A DNA stretch of 57,128 nt. It comes from Lachnospiraceae bacterium. Its GTDB lineage: Bacteria > Bacillota > Clostridia > Lachnospirales > Lachnospiraceae. The stretch spans positions 1 to 57,128 of the forward strand of contig JAGAOK010000004.1 of assembly GCA_017623815.1 (NCBI GenBank), in the 5' to 3' direction. Of the stretch, positions 28,792-37,020 are shown in pieces. Both the position numbers and the translations under genes were made by a program. The notes under the pieces were generated by a model. It had not been told where the DNA came from. It saw nothing but the letters and a program-made list of their open reading frames with translations, and ran no database searches. The number at the start of each line of letters is the position of its first letter. Positions within the stretch are counted from its first letter, which is position 1.

Positions 28792-30417
28792 TTATGTACC
28801 AAAGTACGAGAAATGCATATAGTCACAACGATTCCCCCAGATTCCCTGTGAAAATCCATATTTGTTCATGATCTTTGCCACTTCACCACTCGTTGGAATC
28901 GAATATGGGTTAATTCCCGGCTGATAGCACTTTCCACTAACTATGACACCATTGTCAATCAGATAATTTTCTTCCCAGTTGATGTCAATCGCCAGGCCAC
29001 AGCAATGTTCGGAGTTTGAACTCTCTCCTCTCCATGTATATCCGCTGACGTTTTTAATTGGAAAGCGTTCCTGTCCTTCATAAATCTCCTTGAATATCTG
29101 CTGCACAGTCGCCGCAATATTTTCATGCACCACAAGTGTTCTCTGCTTCGTCACTTTTGTCACACCGTCCGCTGCAAAATCCCACACATCCACGGTGATT
29201 GTTTTCATATGACGATCCGCCTCTTCCTTGGTGGCATATTTTTTGTAATACGGAAGCCCGAAAATACGCTGCGCCTTGTCCTGATACGTTTCATCCGCAG
29301 TAGCTAACAAATTGAACATCGCACTTTTCACATTGGAATAAGAAGAAAACTTTTTCTTTTTATCTACCGTGCGATATGCACGAACTTTATAATAATAGGT
29401 CTTGCCATTTTCCTGCCCGTCCACATACGCCTGCACGGCCGAACCGTTTTTCACCTTCAGAACACGCTTATACTTTCCTTTTTTCGTCTCGCACCGGTAA
29501 ATATAATAGCCGGATGCACCGGATACCTTTTTCCAAGTAAGAAGTGCCGTATCGCCGCTGGTTACCGTAACGCTTCGAAGCTTCGGGGTATTCAGTTTTG
29601 TCGTAGCAGCGATGCATTCCGAATATGCACTGTATTTCTTTTTTCCGTTTACGTTTCGGTACGCACGGACTTTATAATAGTACTTCACACCTGTCTTACA
29701 TTTATTATCGGTAAATTCCGTACTTTTTTTCTTTTTCACTGTTCCGATTTTTTTGAATCCGGAATCCGCTTTCTCGGAGCGATAAATGACATATCCGTTG
29801 GCACCGCTGACTTTTCCATACGTAAGTTTTACTGACTTATAACTTAGCGTCTGCACCATGGATACAATCGGTACATCCAGCTTCGGTTTCGCAGAAACTA
29901 TATTTGAAAATTCACCGTAAACCTTCTTATCCTGTGCATCATACATATATGCACGGACTTTATAATAGTATCTTTTGCCCATTGTCAGATCTTCTTTCTT
30001 TTCGCCCTCGTCTATATAATCAGTTCGAATTGCAGAAAGATCCGCAATCATCGCCATATCCTCCTTGGTGGTTCCGCGATAGATTTCATATCCTTTCGAA
30101 CCATATACAGCTTTATAAGCGATTTTTATCGTACGATACGAATCACTTTCAGCTGACACATCTGTCACCTGCCCTATCTCCGGCTCCTGTAGTTCATTTT
30201 CTGAAACCTGCTCTTCAGACAATAAACCGGAAACAGATACCACCGACACGTTCTCTCTCTCTTCTGCTAAAATAAAAGTTGTCTCTTTATTCATCGATGT
30301 ATTGGAAGAAACTGACATCTGTGCCATGACTGTCACCCGATTCCCAAATACAGCTGTCACCATTATATTAACAAGCATAGCTACCGCCATGCTGCGAACT
30401 ATTTTTCTCTCTTTCAT
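28792..30417 (-). CDS. Exported M15-family peptidase with three fibronectin-like repeats
   Basis: The 541-residue protein has a signal peptide (1-33), a spacer, three fibronectin-type III-like repeats (about 90-360) each ending in YYYKVRAY, and a C-terminal Peptidase_M15_4/VanY-type domain (about 390-541). The zinc ligands are visible in SEHCCGLAIDI (His, Asp) and DYMHFSYFG (His). Such domains act as peptidoglycan D-Ala-D-Ala or L-Ala-D-Glu peptidases outside the cell. It is transcribed divergently from the flavoprotein gene, from a promoter at 30441-30469. Confidence 0.85.
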   Translation of the reverse strand: MKERKIVRSMAVAMLVNIMVTAVFGNRVTVMAQMSVSSNTSMNKETTFILAEERENVSVVSVSGLLSEEQVSENELQEPEIGQVTDVSAESDSYRTIKIAYKAVYGSKGYEIYRGTTKEDMAMIADLSAIRTDYIDEGEKKEDLTMGKRYYYKVRAYMYDAQDKKVYGEFSNIVSAKPKLDVPIVSMVQTLSYKSVKLTYGKVSGANGYVIYRSEKADSGFKKIGTVKKKKSTEFTDNKCKTGVKYYYKVRAYRNVNGKKKYSAYSECIAATTKLNTPKLRSVTVTSGDTALLTWKKVSGASGYYIYRCETKKGKYKRVLKVKNGSAVQAYVDGQENGKTYYYKVRAYRTVDKKKKFSSYSNVKSAMFNLLATADETYQDKAQRIFGLPYYKKYATKEEADRHMKTITVDVWDFAADGVTKVTKQRTLVVHENIAATVQQIFKEIYEGQERFPIKNVSGYTWRGESSNSEHCCGLAIDINWEENYLIDNGVIVSGKCYQPGINPYSIPTSGEVAKIMNKYGFSQGIWGNRCDYMHFSYFGT

Positions 30418-30440
30418 GTCCCCACCTCCGTATGGACATT

Positions 30441-30469
30441 ATTTTACAATGACAGACCAGTTCCGTCAA
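30441..30469 (-). promoter_or_regulatory. Promoter of the M15 peptidase gene
   Basis: On the minus strand TTGACG (30464-30469) and TAAAAT (30441-30446) are 17 bases apart. The -35 is one arm of the palindrome at 30464-30484. Confidence 0.7.
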
Positions 30470-30484
30470 ATATCTTATTTGACG
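30464..30484. promoter_or_regulatory. Palindromic operator carrying both divergent -35 boxes
   Basis: CGTCAAATA (30464-30472) and TATTTGACG (30476-30484) are perfect inverted repeats around TCT. Each arm ends in a TTGACG -35 hexamer, one for each divergent promoter. A dimeric regulator bound here would control both genes at once. I do not recognise the motif as a known regulator site. Confidence 0.65.
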
Positions 30485-30507
30485 TATCTCTATAAATCAG
30501 TTAATAT
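30479..30507 (+). promoter_or_regulatory. Promoter of the flavoprotein gene
   Basis: TTGACG (30479-30484) and TAATAT (30502-30507) are 17 bases apart, 41 bases before the ATG at 30549. The -35 is the other arm of the palindrome. Confidence 0.6.
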
Positions 30508-30548
30508 AAATAAGTATGGAATTTTAGACTCATGAGAAGGAAAAAACT

Positions 30549-32135
30549 ATGAAAAAAGCTATTATTATCGGAGCCGGACCGGCAGGCCTTACTGCTGCCT
30601 ATCAGCTTCTGAAGGAAACCGACATCAAACCTATCATTTTAGAAGAAACTGAATACATCGGCGGAATTTCCCGCACGGCAGAATATAAAGGAAACCGCAT
30701 GGATCTTGGCGGTCATCGTTTCTTTTCCAAAGTAGAGCAGGTCAATGACATTTGGAAAGAAATTATGCCTTTGCAGGGTTCTCCTTCCAGTGACGATCTT
30801 TTGCTAAATCGCGAGGTCGCTCTTACTGCTGGCGGACCGGATCCTGAAAAGACAGATGCAGTCTCCCTGATGCGTACACGCGTCAGCCGTATCTTTTTCC
30901 TGCGAAAATTCTTTGATTATCCGATTTCCATGAAGCCGGAAACCTTTATCAACATGGGCTTATGGCGCACAATCAAAGCAGGCTTCGGCTATCTATATTC
31001 CTGTGTATTTAAACGCAAAGAAAATTCGCTTGAGGATTTTTATATCAATCGCTTCGGAAAGCCGCTTTACAGCATGTTTTTTGAAGATTACACCGAAAAG
31101 CTCTGGGGTGTTCATCCGAGCAATATCGCTCCGGACTGGGGCGCACAGCGTGTCAAAGAGCTTTCTATCGGTAAGATGATCGGAGAATTTTTTAAAAAGC
31201 TTTTCAATCCGAATTATAAAACCAACTCCACTTCCCTGATTGAGCAGTTTATGTATCCCAAAAAAGGACCGGGGCAGCTTTGGGAAAAAATGGCAGATGA
31301 GATCCGCGCGATGGGCGGCGAGATTGTTTTCAACACAAAGGCAACTCGCATTTTGCAGGAAAACGGTGTCATCAGCGGCGTAGAATTTACCAAAACAATC
31401 TCTACCGGTGAAGCTGCAATGGAACAACTCACGGATGAAAAAGTTATTTACACCGGCGATTATTACTTCTCTACGATGTCAGTCAAAGATTTGGTTGTTG
31501 CCATGGGCAAAGAGGTACCTTCCGACGTACACAATATCGCCAAAGAACTTCCATACCGTGATTTTATCACAGTAGGACTTTTGGTAAACAAACTGCTTCT
31601 TGAGAACAAGACAAAAATGAAAACCGTAAACAACATTGTTCCGGACTGCTGGATTTACATTCAGGAGCGCGACGTCAAAATCGGACGTCTTCAGGTATTC
31701 AACAACTGGTCTCCTTACATGCCTGCAAAAAACGAAGATACCGTATGGGTAGGACTGGAATATTTCTGCAACGAGGGCGATGAGATGTGGCAGATGCCTT
31801 CTGAAGATTTTATAAAATTTGCCATTGGAGAACTTGTAAAAATCAAAGTTATTGACGAAAAAGATGTGCTTGATGCAACACACATCCGTGTCAAAAAAGC
31901 ATATCCGGCTTATTTCGGAACATACAAAGATTTTGATCAGGTACAAAACTACTTGTCCTCCTTTGACAATCTGTTCTGTATCGGACGTAACGGACAGCAC
32001 CGCTACAACAACATGGATCACTCCATGCTGACGGCAATCGAAGCTGTAAATGCAATTAAATCCGGAAACACCGACAAATCGCTGATTTGGAATGTGAATA
32101 CCGAAAAAGAATATCACGAAACAAGCGAAACATAA
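30549..32135 (+). CDS. FAD-dependent oxidoreductase, protoporphyrinogen-oxidase/UDP-galactopyranose-mutase-like
   Basis: The 528-residue cytoplasmic flavoprotein begins with the dinucleotide motif [17 protein letters not shown]. It has the GGIS and LGGHRFFSK elements of the amine oxidase/UGM-like family, and ends with [17 protein letters not shown]. It is a type common near surface glycan genes, where some members rearrange nucleotide-sugars; the precise substrate cannot be given. It starts with AAGGAAAAAACT upstream and ends before a bidirectional terminator. Confidence 0.8.
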   Translation: MKKAIIIGAGPAGLTAAYQLLKETDIKPIILEETEYIGGISRTAEYKGNRMDLGGHRFFSKVEQVNDIWKEIMPLQGSPSSDDLLLNREVALTAGGPDPEKTDAVSLMRTRVSRIFFLRKFFDYPISMKPETFINMGLWRTIKAGFGYLYSCVFKRKENSLEDFYINRFGKPLYSMFFEDYTEKLWGVHPSNIAPDWGAQRVKELSIGKMIGEFFKKLFNPNYKTNSTSLIEQFMYPKKGPGQLWEKMADEIRAMGGEIVFNTKATRILQENGVISGVEFTKTISTGEAAMEQLTDEKVIYTGDYYFSTMSVKDLVVAMGKEVPSDVHNIAKELPYRDFITVGLLVNKLLLENKTKMKTVNNIVPDCWIYIQERDVKIGRLQVFNNWSPYMPAKNEDTVWVGLEYFCNEGDEMWQMPSEDFIKFAIGELVKIKVIDEKDVLDATHIRVKKAYPAYFGTYKDFDQVQNYLSSFDNLFCIGRNGQHRYNNMDHSMLTAIEAVNAIKSGNTDKSLIWNVNTEKEYHETSET

Positions 32136-32160
32136 TACTATGAATTTTTCAACTTAAAAC

Positions 32161-32195
32161 GACAGCAATCCTTTTTCGATTGCTGTCGCTTTTTT
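32161..32195. terminator. Bidirectional intrinsic terminator
   Basis: GACAGCAATC (32161-32170) pairs perfectly with GATTGCTGTC (32178-32187) and is followed by GCTTTTTT on the plus strand. The minus side reads GTTTT, so it can also end the DUF4177 transcript. Confidence 0.92.
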
Positions 32196-32205
32196 CATTT
32201 AATGA

Positions 32206-32382
32206 CTATTCTCTGTAGAACACCCCGACCATAGCGCCGATTCCGTCATCCGGTGACACAATCTGTTGCAGTACCCATCCCTGCTGCGCATAATCATTGA
32301 TAATTTCTTCCGCTTGCTCCAGATCTTTTTCTCTCGAAAACTTAATTCCTTTGTTCAAGTAAACTAACTTGTACTCTTTCAC
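32206..32382 (-). CDS. DUF4177 small protein
   Basis: The 58-residue protein (EYKLVYLNKGIKF, then QGWVLQQIVSPDDG) fits the DUF4177 family of small cytoplasmic alpha-beta proteins of unknown function. The start is probably GTG at 32382, since AAGGAGG ends eight bases before it; the ATG at 32388 sits only two bases from that site. It lies between the flavoprotein terminator and a membrane gene. Confidence 0.8.
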   Translation of the reverse strand: MKEYKLVYLNKGIKFSREKDLEQAEEIINDYAQQGWVLQQIVSPDDGIGAMVGVFYRE

Positions 32383-32419
32383 TACCATATCCTCCTTTTC
32401 ACTTAACTATTGCAAGTCC

Positions 32420-34024
32420 TTACGGTTCATACCCTTCCGAGAAGAAGTACATCCCCTGCTGCCCTTCGTAAACCGCATAATACTCATCCTGGTACACACA
32501 CTCGGCATCGTCCATCACCGTAAAGTCTCCTTTCAACATTCCTACTTCCTCTGTACGCGCCAGCAAAAGGAAGGTCTTACCCTCATGGAAGCCTGCGCGG
32601 TAGTACGATTTCGGTGTCAGCCACTCATACGGCGCTGCCACTCCGTTCTCGCCGCCGAGATTTCCGACTTTTATCTTACCGTCGGCAAGATACTCTGTCA
32701 CTGATGCGTTCCAGAATGTTGCATATCCAAAGTCATAATCATTTTCTTCCAAAAACTCCATATAGCCATAACGCTTTTCGCAGTCATTGTATTTCACATC
32801 CTGCCACAGTTCCCCATACAGAGATGCCAGCACAACGCCTGCAAGGAAAACCGCCATCACCACTTTTTGACATTTAATCTGCGGATTCCACTTCTGCATA
32901 AAGATTCCGATCAAAAGTACACCTATGACATACACCGGAAGCCAGTAGCGGTACTGCATGAGCACATTGGTAAAAATGAGCATATACCAGTTGATCAAAA
33001 ACAGGAATACAAAAAAGTACAACAGAAAACGCTCTGCCGCGCTCAGCATTTCCATGCGATTCTTCCAAAGCCAAACCATGATTCCGACAAATGCAAGTAG
33101 AAACAGGCACTTGACTGCATTTACGGCTCCAAGTCCACTGACTACTTTGATCTCACGATATCCCATAAACTCTATCATCAGGCGGATGGAGCGCAAGAAA
33201 CGCTCCGGCACCTCCGCAATCGGCACAAATGCCACCTCCGAGGTGGTATCAAAGCTATAATGAACAGCCAGATAAAACTTGTTAATCAAAAATCCCACCC
33301 CGGCAAATCCCGTCATGAGAGCCGAAAACAGAATCGGACCGGCATTTTCTTTCTTCTGCTGCCCCGGCTCTGCAAGCACCACAAACACATATGCAAGCAG
33401 CATCGGCAGATACAGACTCGCCAGATAACGCAATCCCGAAAGGCCTAAAATAAGTGCTGCCACACATAAAAGCACCCCTCGCAGAACTCTCATTTTCCCG
33501 GCTTTTTTTTCCTTTAGTATAAAGGAAAGCACAAGATACATACAGATAGTCTGCGCCGTATAAAAACAACCGATAAACATCATATCCAGATACTCATTGG
33601 AAAGCGGTGCAAACAAAAGTGCCAGGCATAAAAAATGCCATTTGCGTTCCATCGAAAACCGCTTACCGAACATATAGTATGCAAAGATCAGAATCGCATA
33701 GCATATAAAAACCGACAGAAACTTTACCAGTGTATAATCCGAAAACAGCCAAAACAGCGGTATCATAATAAGGTGGGTATAAACAATGCGGATTTCCGTG
33801 GAATAAAACCAGTTTTTAGATAACAGACCGCCTTCTTCTGCCAGAAGTTTTGAAAGTACAACTTCTGCTGTCGTATCCGAATGCATCAGATTATCCGGGC
33901 AAAAAATGCAAAACAAAGCAAGCGCACCGAGCACCGCAACAAACAATGCGAAAAAGAGTCCTTCCTGCAAACTAAACCTATTTATTTTCTTTTTGTTTTT
34001 CTTTTCTGTCATTTTCTTTCTCAT
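32420..34024 (-). CDS. Polytopic membrane protein, possible glycosyltransferase
   Basis: The 534-residue protein has a basic start (KKKINRFSLQEGLFF), about 11-12 helices and an early outer loop containing DNLMHSDTTAEVVLSKLLAEEGGLL with acidic residues, then a soluble C-terminal end of about 110 residues. This is the outline of lipid-linked-sugar (GT-C) transferases, but no family signature is clear. The start has only a weak ribosome site. It ends 31 bases before the DUF4177 gene's region. Confidence 0.55.
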   Translation of the reverse strand: MRKKMTEKKNKKKINRFSLQEGLFFALFVAVLGALALFCIFCPDNLMHSDTTAEVVLSKLLAEEGGLLSKNWFYSTEIRIVYTHLIMIPLFWLFSDYTLVKFLSVFICYAILIFAYYMFGKRFSMERKWHFLCLALLFAPLSNEYLDMMFIGCFYTAQTICMYLVLSFILKEKKAGKMRVLRGVLLCVAALILGLSGLRYLASLYLPMLLAYVFVVLAEPGQQKKENAGPILFSALMTGFAGVGFLINKFYLAVHYSFDTTSEVAFVPIAEVPERFLRSIRLMIEFMGYREIKVVSGLGAVNAVKCLFLLAFVGIMVWLWKNRMEMLSAAERFLLYFFVFLFLINWYMLIFTNVLMQYRYWLPVYVIGVLLIGIFMQKWNPQIKCQKVVMAVFLAGVVLASLYGELWQDVKYNDCEKRYGYMEFLEENDYDFGYATFWNASVTEYLADGKIKVGNLGGENGVAAPYEWLTPKSYYRAGFHEGKTFLLLARTEEVGMLKGDFTVMDDAECVYQDEYYAVYEGQQGMYFFSEGYEP

Positions 34025-34122
34025 TTCATTTCAAAATTAGCTATCTGCTTTCTATAGTTTACCCTTATCCCATTCCTATTGTCAAATGCTATCCATTACA
34101 TCCGCACAGAATCTTCCTTTGC

Positions 34123-35217
34123 TTACCAATATGTAAAAAAGAAGCCTGCAAGCGGTGATAGCACTATCATAATCACTGAAAAAGTGAAGGACTCCACCGA
34201 AGTAAGTGTTGCCCGCTGCTCGGACGGAAACATGTCCTGCAAAATCGCGTTGGTGCGCACCTGCAAAGCATCATCGCCAACCGCCGCGATAAAACCTCCC
34301 AGAGTCATCGCCCAGACCGCGGAAGAGTGCTCTGCCACGACTCCTGTCAATACCAAAAGGAGTGCAGTTGCAAACACTCCCCGGTACTTCATCCGAGGCA
34401 CTTTCAATATGCACTTCGAACCGACAATACCTCCCAGTTCCATAAACAGGAGCGCAAAACCAAGCCACCACTTCGGCATACCGCATTGCGGAAGTTTTGC
34501 CTGCAAAAAGAACAAAAGCAAAATATCCATCGCTCCGACAAGCGAATTACACAGCATAAGTCCCATGCATCTGCGCGCTTCCTTTAAAAATGCAAGACTT
34601 TCCCGAAAGCATGCAATGACCCTTCTGCCAAGTTTCTCTCCGCTTTCTCCTGCCCGGTTTCCGGCATAAACCTCTTGAAGAGACAGCAAAATCACAATTT
34701 AAATACTAGCGGTAATCAGACCGGTTCCATACGCAATGCGATGACCGATTGTAAGTGCAAACCCTGCACACAGCGTTGAAATACCACTGCACAAACGGTA
34801 AATAATCAGTTGATTTGCTTCATACCTCTCAAATTCACTTTCCATCTTTGCTGCCTTGAGCGAATCGTACGCAAGCGCATCCCCCGAGCCGGACGAAAAA
34901 TTATAGCAAAGTGCCCGGAATGCAATCGACATGCAAACCATAAAAAGACTGTTGGAAAGAATCATTATGACATCAGAAATCATACCCATAATCGTACTGA
35001 CAACGAGCATCTTCTTTCTTCCAAACACATCCGCCAAAACACCGGACGGAATTTCAAACATAAGACTTACGATATGGAATACCGTTTCCGCAATCCCAAT
35101 CTCCACAAGACTATATCCTCTTGCGGCTAAAATTGCCACCCAAGCACCGGTCAATGACAAATTTCCCAGCACAGACGACGTATATAATTTTGATAATTGT
35201 TTCTTAATTTTAAACAT
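34123..35217 (-). pseudogene. MFS transporter interrupted by an in-frame TAA
   Basis: Two open stretches in the same frame (34699-35217 and 34123-34695) are separated by a single TAA at 34699-34701. The first half has MFS helices 1-5 with VLADVFGRKKML, the family's loop 2-3 motif, and SSGSGDALAYDSLKA. The second has the next helices with VGDDALQVRTNAILQDMFPSEQRATLTSVESF. Joined, they give about 365 residues, still short of the 400 expected because the last helix is missing (ends FFFTYW). A CAA, AAA or GAA to TAA change explains the stop. Reinitiation at the GTG (34695) is possible but lacks a ribosome site. Confidence 0.8.
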
Positions 35218-35222
35218 AAAAA

Positions 35223-35261
35223 ATCTCCTTAACTTTATTTTTTCATCATGGTTAAGGAGAT
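35223..35261 (-). promoter_or_regulatory. Terminator-like hairpin that buries the MFS ribosome site
   Basis: On the minus strand ATCTCCTTAAC (35251-35261) pairs perfectly over 11 bases with GTTAAGGAGAT (35223-35233) across a 17-base loop. The second arm contains the ribosome site TAAGGAG and is followed by TTTTTT and then the ATG at 35217. It can thus act both as an intrinsic terminator and as a block to translation initiation. Confidence 0.75.
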
Positions 35262-35280
35262 AATGCGCATTTTTATTTCA

Positions 35281-35286
35281 ATTGTA
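35281..35286 (-). promoter_or_regulatory. Possible -10 box of the MFS gene
   Basis: TACAAT on the minus strand, 64 bases before the ATG at 35217, has no clear -35 (GTTTTA lies at 17 bases). The remaining 35287-35426 stretch holds no recognisable gene or strong motif; a weak GGGG...CCC hairpin followed by T's around 35341-35365 may end the acyltransferase gene. Confidence 0.25.
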
Positions 35287-35426
35287 CAAACAACTCATTT
35301 ACGTAAAACTGAGAGCCGATTTATGACTTATTGACCTAAAAAAGGGCGCACTATCCCCGTTAAGGGAAAAAATGTAACCTTTTATAAGTTGTAAATAAAT
35401 CGTTTTCCAAGACATAATCGTAACCT

Positions 35427-36488
35427 CTATTTTGTTCCTGTCAGCCGGCACAAAACCGGAATCCGGATACTGATTTCACAACATACCAACGTTGCGAGAT
35501 ACGAAAGCACCACGCATCCTGCAAACAAAGCTGTGGTGTCGTTTCCCACCACATTATATAATACATATTGGAAAAAAACAACCCATATAAAATGATAGGT
35601 AAAAAACAAAAATGAGCGTCTGTTCATATAAGCTGACACGTTTCCCGTGAAATTCAAATACTTCTTTGCCAGTCCTATGAGTGCAAGCAGCATAAACCAC
35701 TCTGCCACATATTTTGCAATAGCGTTTGCCAACACATATTCTGCATCTGCCCAAAGAAACAGATACACATTCAGAATCGCTGCCGCCAATCCTGTCCCCA
35801 GTAGCAGCCATCTGCTTTTTTCTAACCTATCTCTTATACTCTCATCCGCCAGTACATAATATCCGAGCAGAAAAAGATAGGTATATTCCGCAAAGCTTTT
35901 TCCGCCTATGGAAAGCAGCCCGCTTAAAATCGGTAACGGAAGGCCCAGTGCAGGCACAAGTAAAAACGGAACGGACTTATCGGATTTGTATTGCACACGT
36001 TTCGTCAAAGCTATAATTCCCACGCCAAGAACCGAAATCAGGAACAGGTAGAGAAGAAACCAAAACTGCCCAACGGAAAATCCGCCGTCTGCTCCTGTCA
36101 AATCCGTATATTTCGTAAAAAACACCGCATAATGATTCAGAAATCCGCCTGCATAAGAATAGTTGAACTTATCTCCCAGATAGGACATAACAGGCGCTAA
36201 AACCAGCGCCCCGAACAGAAACGGAACCAGCAGGCGCCTTGTGCGCTCCCTCAGGTATTCCTTTGCGCTTCTTTTTTGCAATGCATACTTTGTACTCATG
36301 CCCGCCAAAACAAAAAGCAGGGGCATGAAATACGGATTGAAAAAAACAATGATGCTGCTAATCCATGGATTCCCCTCAAAAAATATATAATTCGGCTCTC
36401 CCCAGGCATTCCACGCCTGCGCCGCATGATAAGGAATGAGCACCAAAAGTATCATCCATCTTAAATTGTCAATATCATGTTTTCGCAT
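35427..36488 (-). CDS. Membrane acyltransferase (Acyl_transf_3 family)
   Basis: The 353-residue protein has ten or so helices and the family's opening HDIDNLRWMILLVLIPYHAAQAW, with the conserved His in IPYHA, and RTRRLLVPFLFGALVLAPV. Such enzymes O-acylate sugars of the cell surface or peptidoglycan. Its start overlaps the end of the lspA-like gene by 14 bases. Confidence 0.88.
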   Translation of the reverse strand: MRKHDIDNLRWMILLVLIPYHAAQAWNAWGEPNYIFFEGNPWISSIIVFFNPYFMPLLFVLAGMSTKYALQKRSAKEYLRERTRRLLVPFLFGALVLAPVMSYLGDKFNYSYAGGFLNHYAVFFTKYTDLTGADGGFSVGQFWFLLYLFLISVLGVGIIALTKRVQYKSDKSVPFLLVPALGLPLPILSGLLSIGGKSFAEYTYLFLLGYYVLADESIRDRLEKSRWLLLGTGLAAAILNVYLFLWADAEYVLANAIAKYVAEWFMLLALIGLAKKYLNFTGNVSAYMNRRSFLFFTYHFIWVVFFQYVLYNVVGNDTTALFAGCVVLSYLATLVCCEISIRIPVLCRLTGTK

Positions 36489-36957
36489 AGTCTAATTCCT
36501 CTTTCTCCCTTTCCTCTACTGTGCACACGGACAAAAGTGCTCCCGCAACAATAAAAAAATCTGAAAGATTAACAATGATATTTGACAATTTCTTATTCTT
36601 TACGTTAAATCCCAAATAATCCACTACATATCCGCGGCTCATGCGGTCGATGGTATTGCTTAAGGCTCCGCCGAGCAGCATAGACAATGCCAGTTTCAAA
36701 AGCCGCTTTCCGTGTCTGCCGAGAGTAAACGAGAAAATCAAAAAAGCTCCTATAGTCAGTACAATCGAGACAGCTTTTACCACCACTTTCTTTGTCTGTC
36801 CGAAATTTAAGAACGCACCATTATTATGACATTTGGTCAGAAACAGCTTTCCCTTAAAAAACGGAACGCGTTTACCTTCCTGTCCAAGTGTTTCTATCAA
36901 AAATTTGACTGCTGATTCCACTGCAAGAATCAGGACCGCAATCCCAATGTAAATCAT
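36475..36957 (-). CDS. Signal peptidase II (LspA)-like protein
   Basis: The 160-residue protein has four helices and the LspA pattern: HNNGAFLNFG, the first catalytic-Asp motif LLGGALSNTIDRMSRGYVVDYL and the second as NIIVNLSDFFIVAG. Both aspartates (in NTIDR and NLSDF) are kept. The ATG at 36957 has AAAGGAG nine bases upstream; an in-frame GTG at 36978 lies before it. It differs from housekeeping LspA in several otherwise conserved positions (NxGAFG and GNLIDR are altered), so it may be a paralogue. It lies between the S8 protease and acyltransferase genes. Confidence 0.7.
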   Translation of the reverse strand: MIYIGIAVLILAVESAVKFLIETLGQEGKRVPFFKGKLFLTKCHNNGAFLNFGQTKKVVVKAVSIVLTIGAFLIFSFTLGRHGKRLLKLALSMLLGGALSNTIDRMSRGYVVDYLGFNVKNKKLSNIIVNLSDFFIVAGALLSVCTVEEREKEELDYAKT

Positions 36958-36984
36958 CTTACCGTCTCCTTTCTGCACTTATAC

Positions 36985-37013
36985 AGTGTAGCATTTTTCA
37001 CTGCAGGCAGCAA
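36985..37013 (-). promoter_or_regulatory. Promoter of the lspA-like gene
   Basis: On the minus strand TTGCTG (37008-37013) and TACACT (36985-36990, preceded by TGC) are 17 bases apart, 28 bases before the start at 36957. Confidence 0.55.
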
Positions 37014-37020
37014 CCATGTC

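Noticed and set aside
31479..32117. 212-codon minus-strand frame opposite the flavoprotein
   Set aside because: Shadow frame of a well-defined flavoprotein gene.
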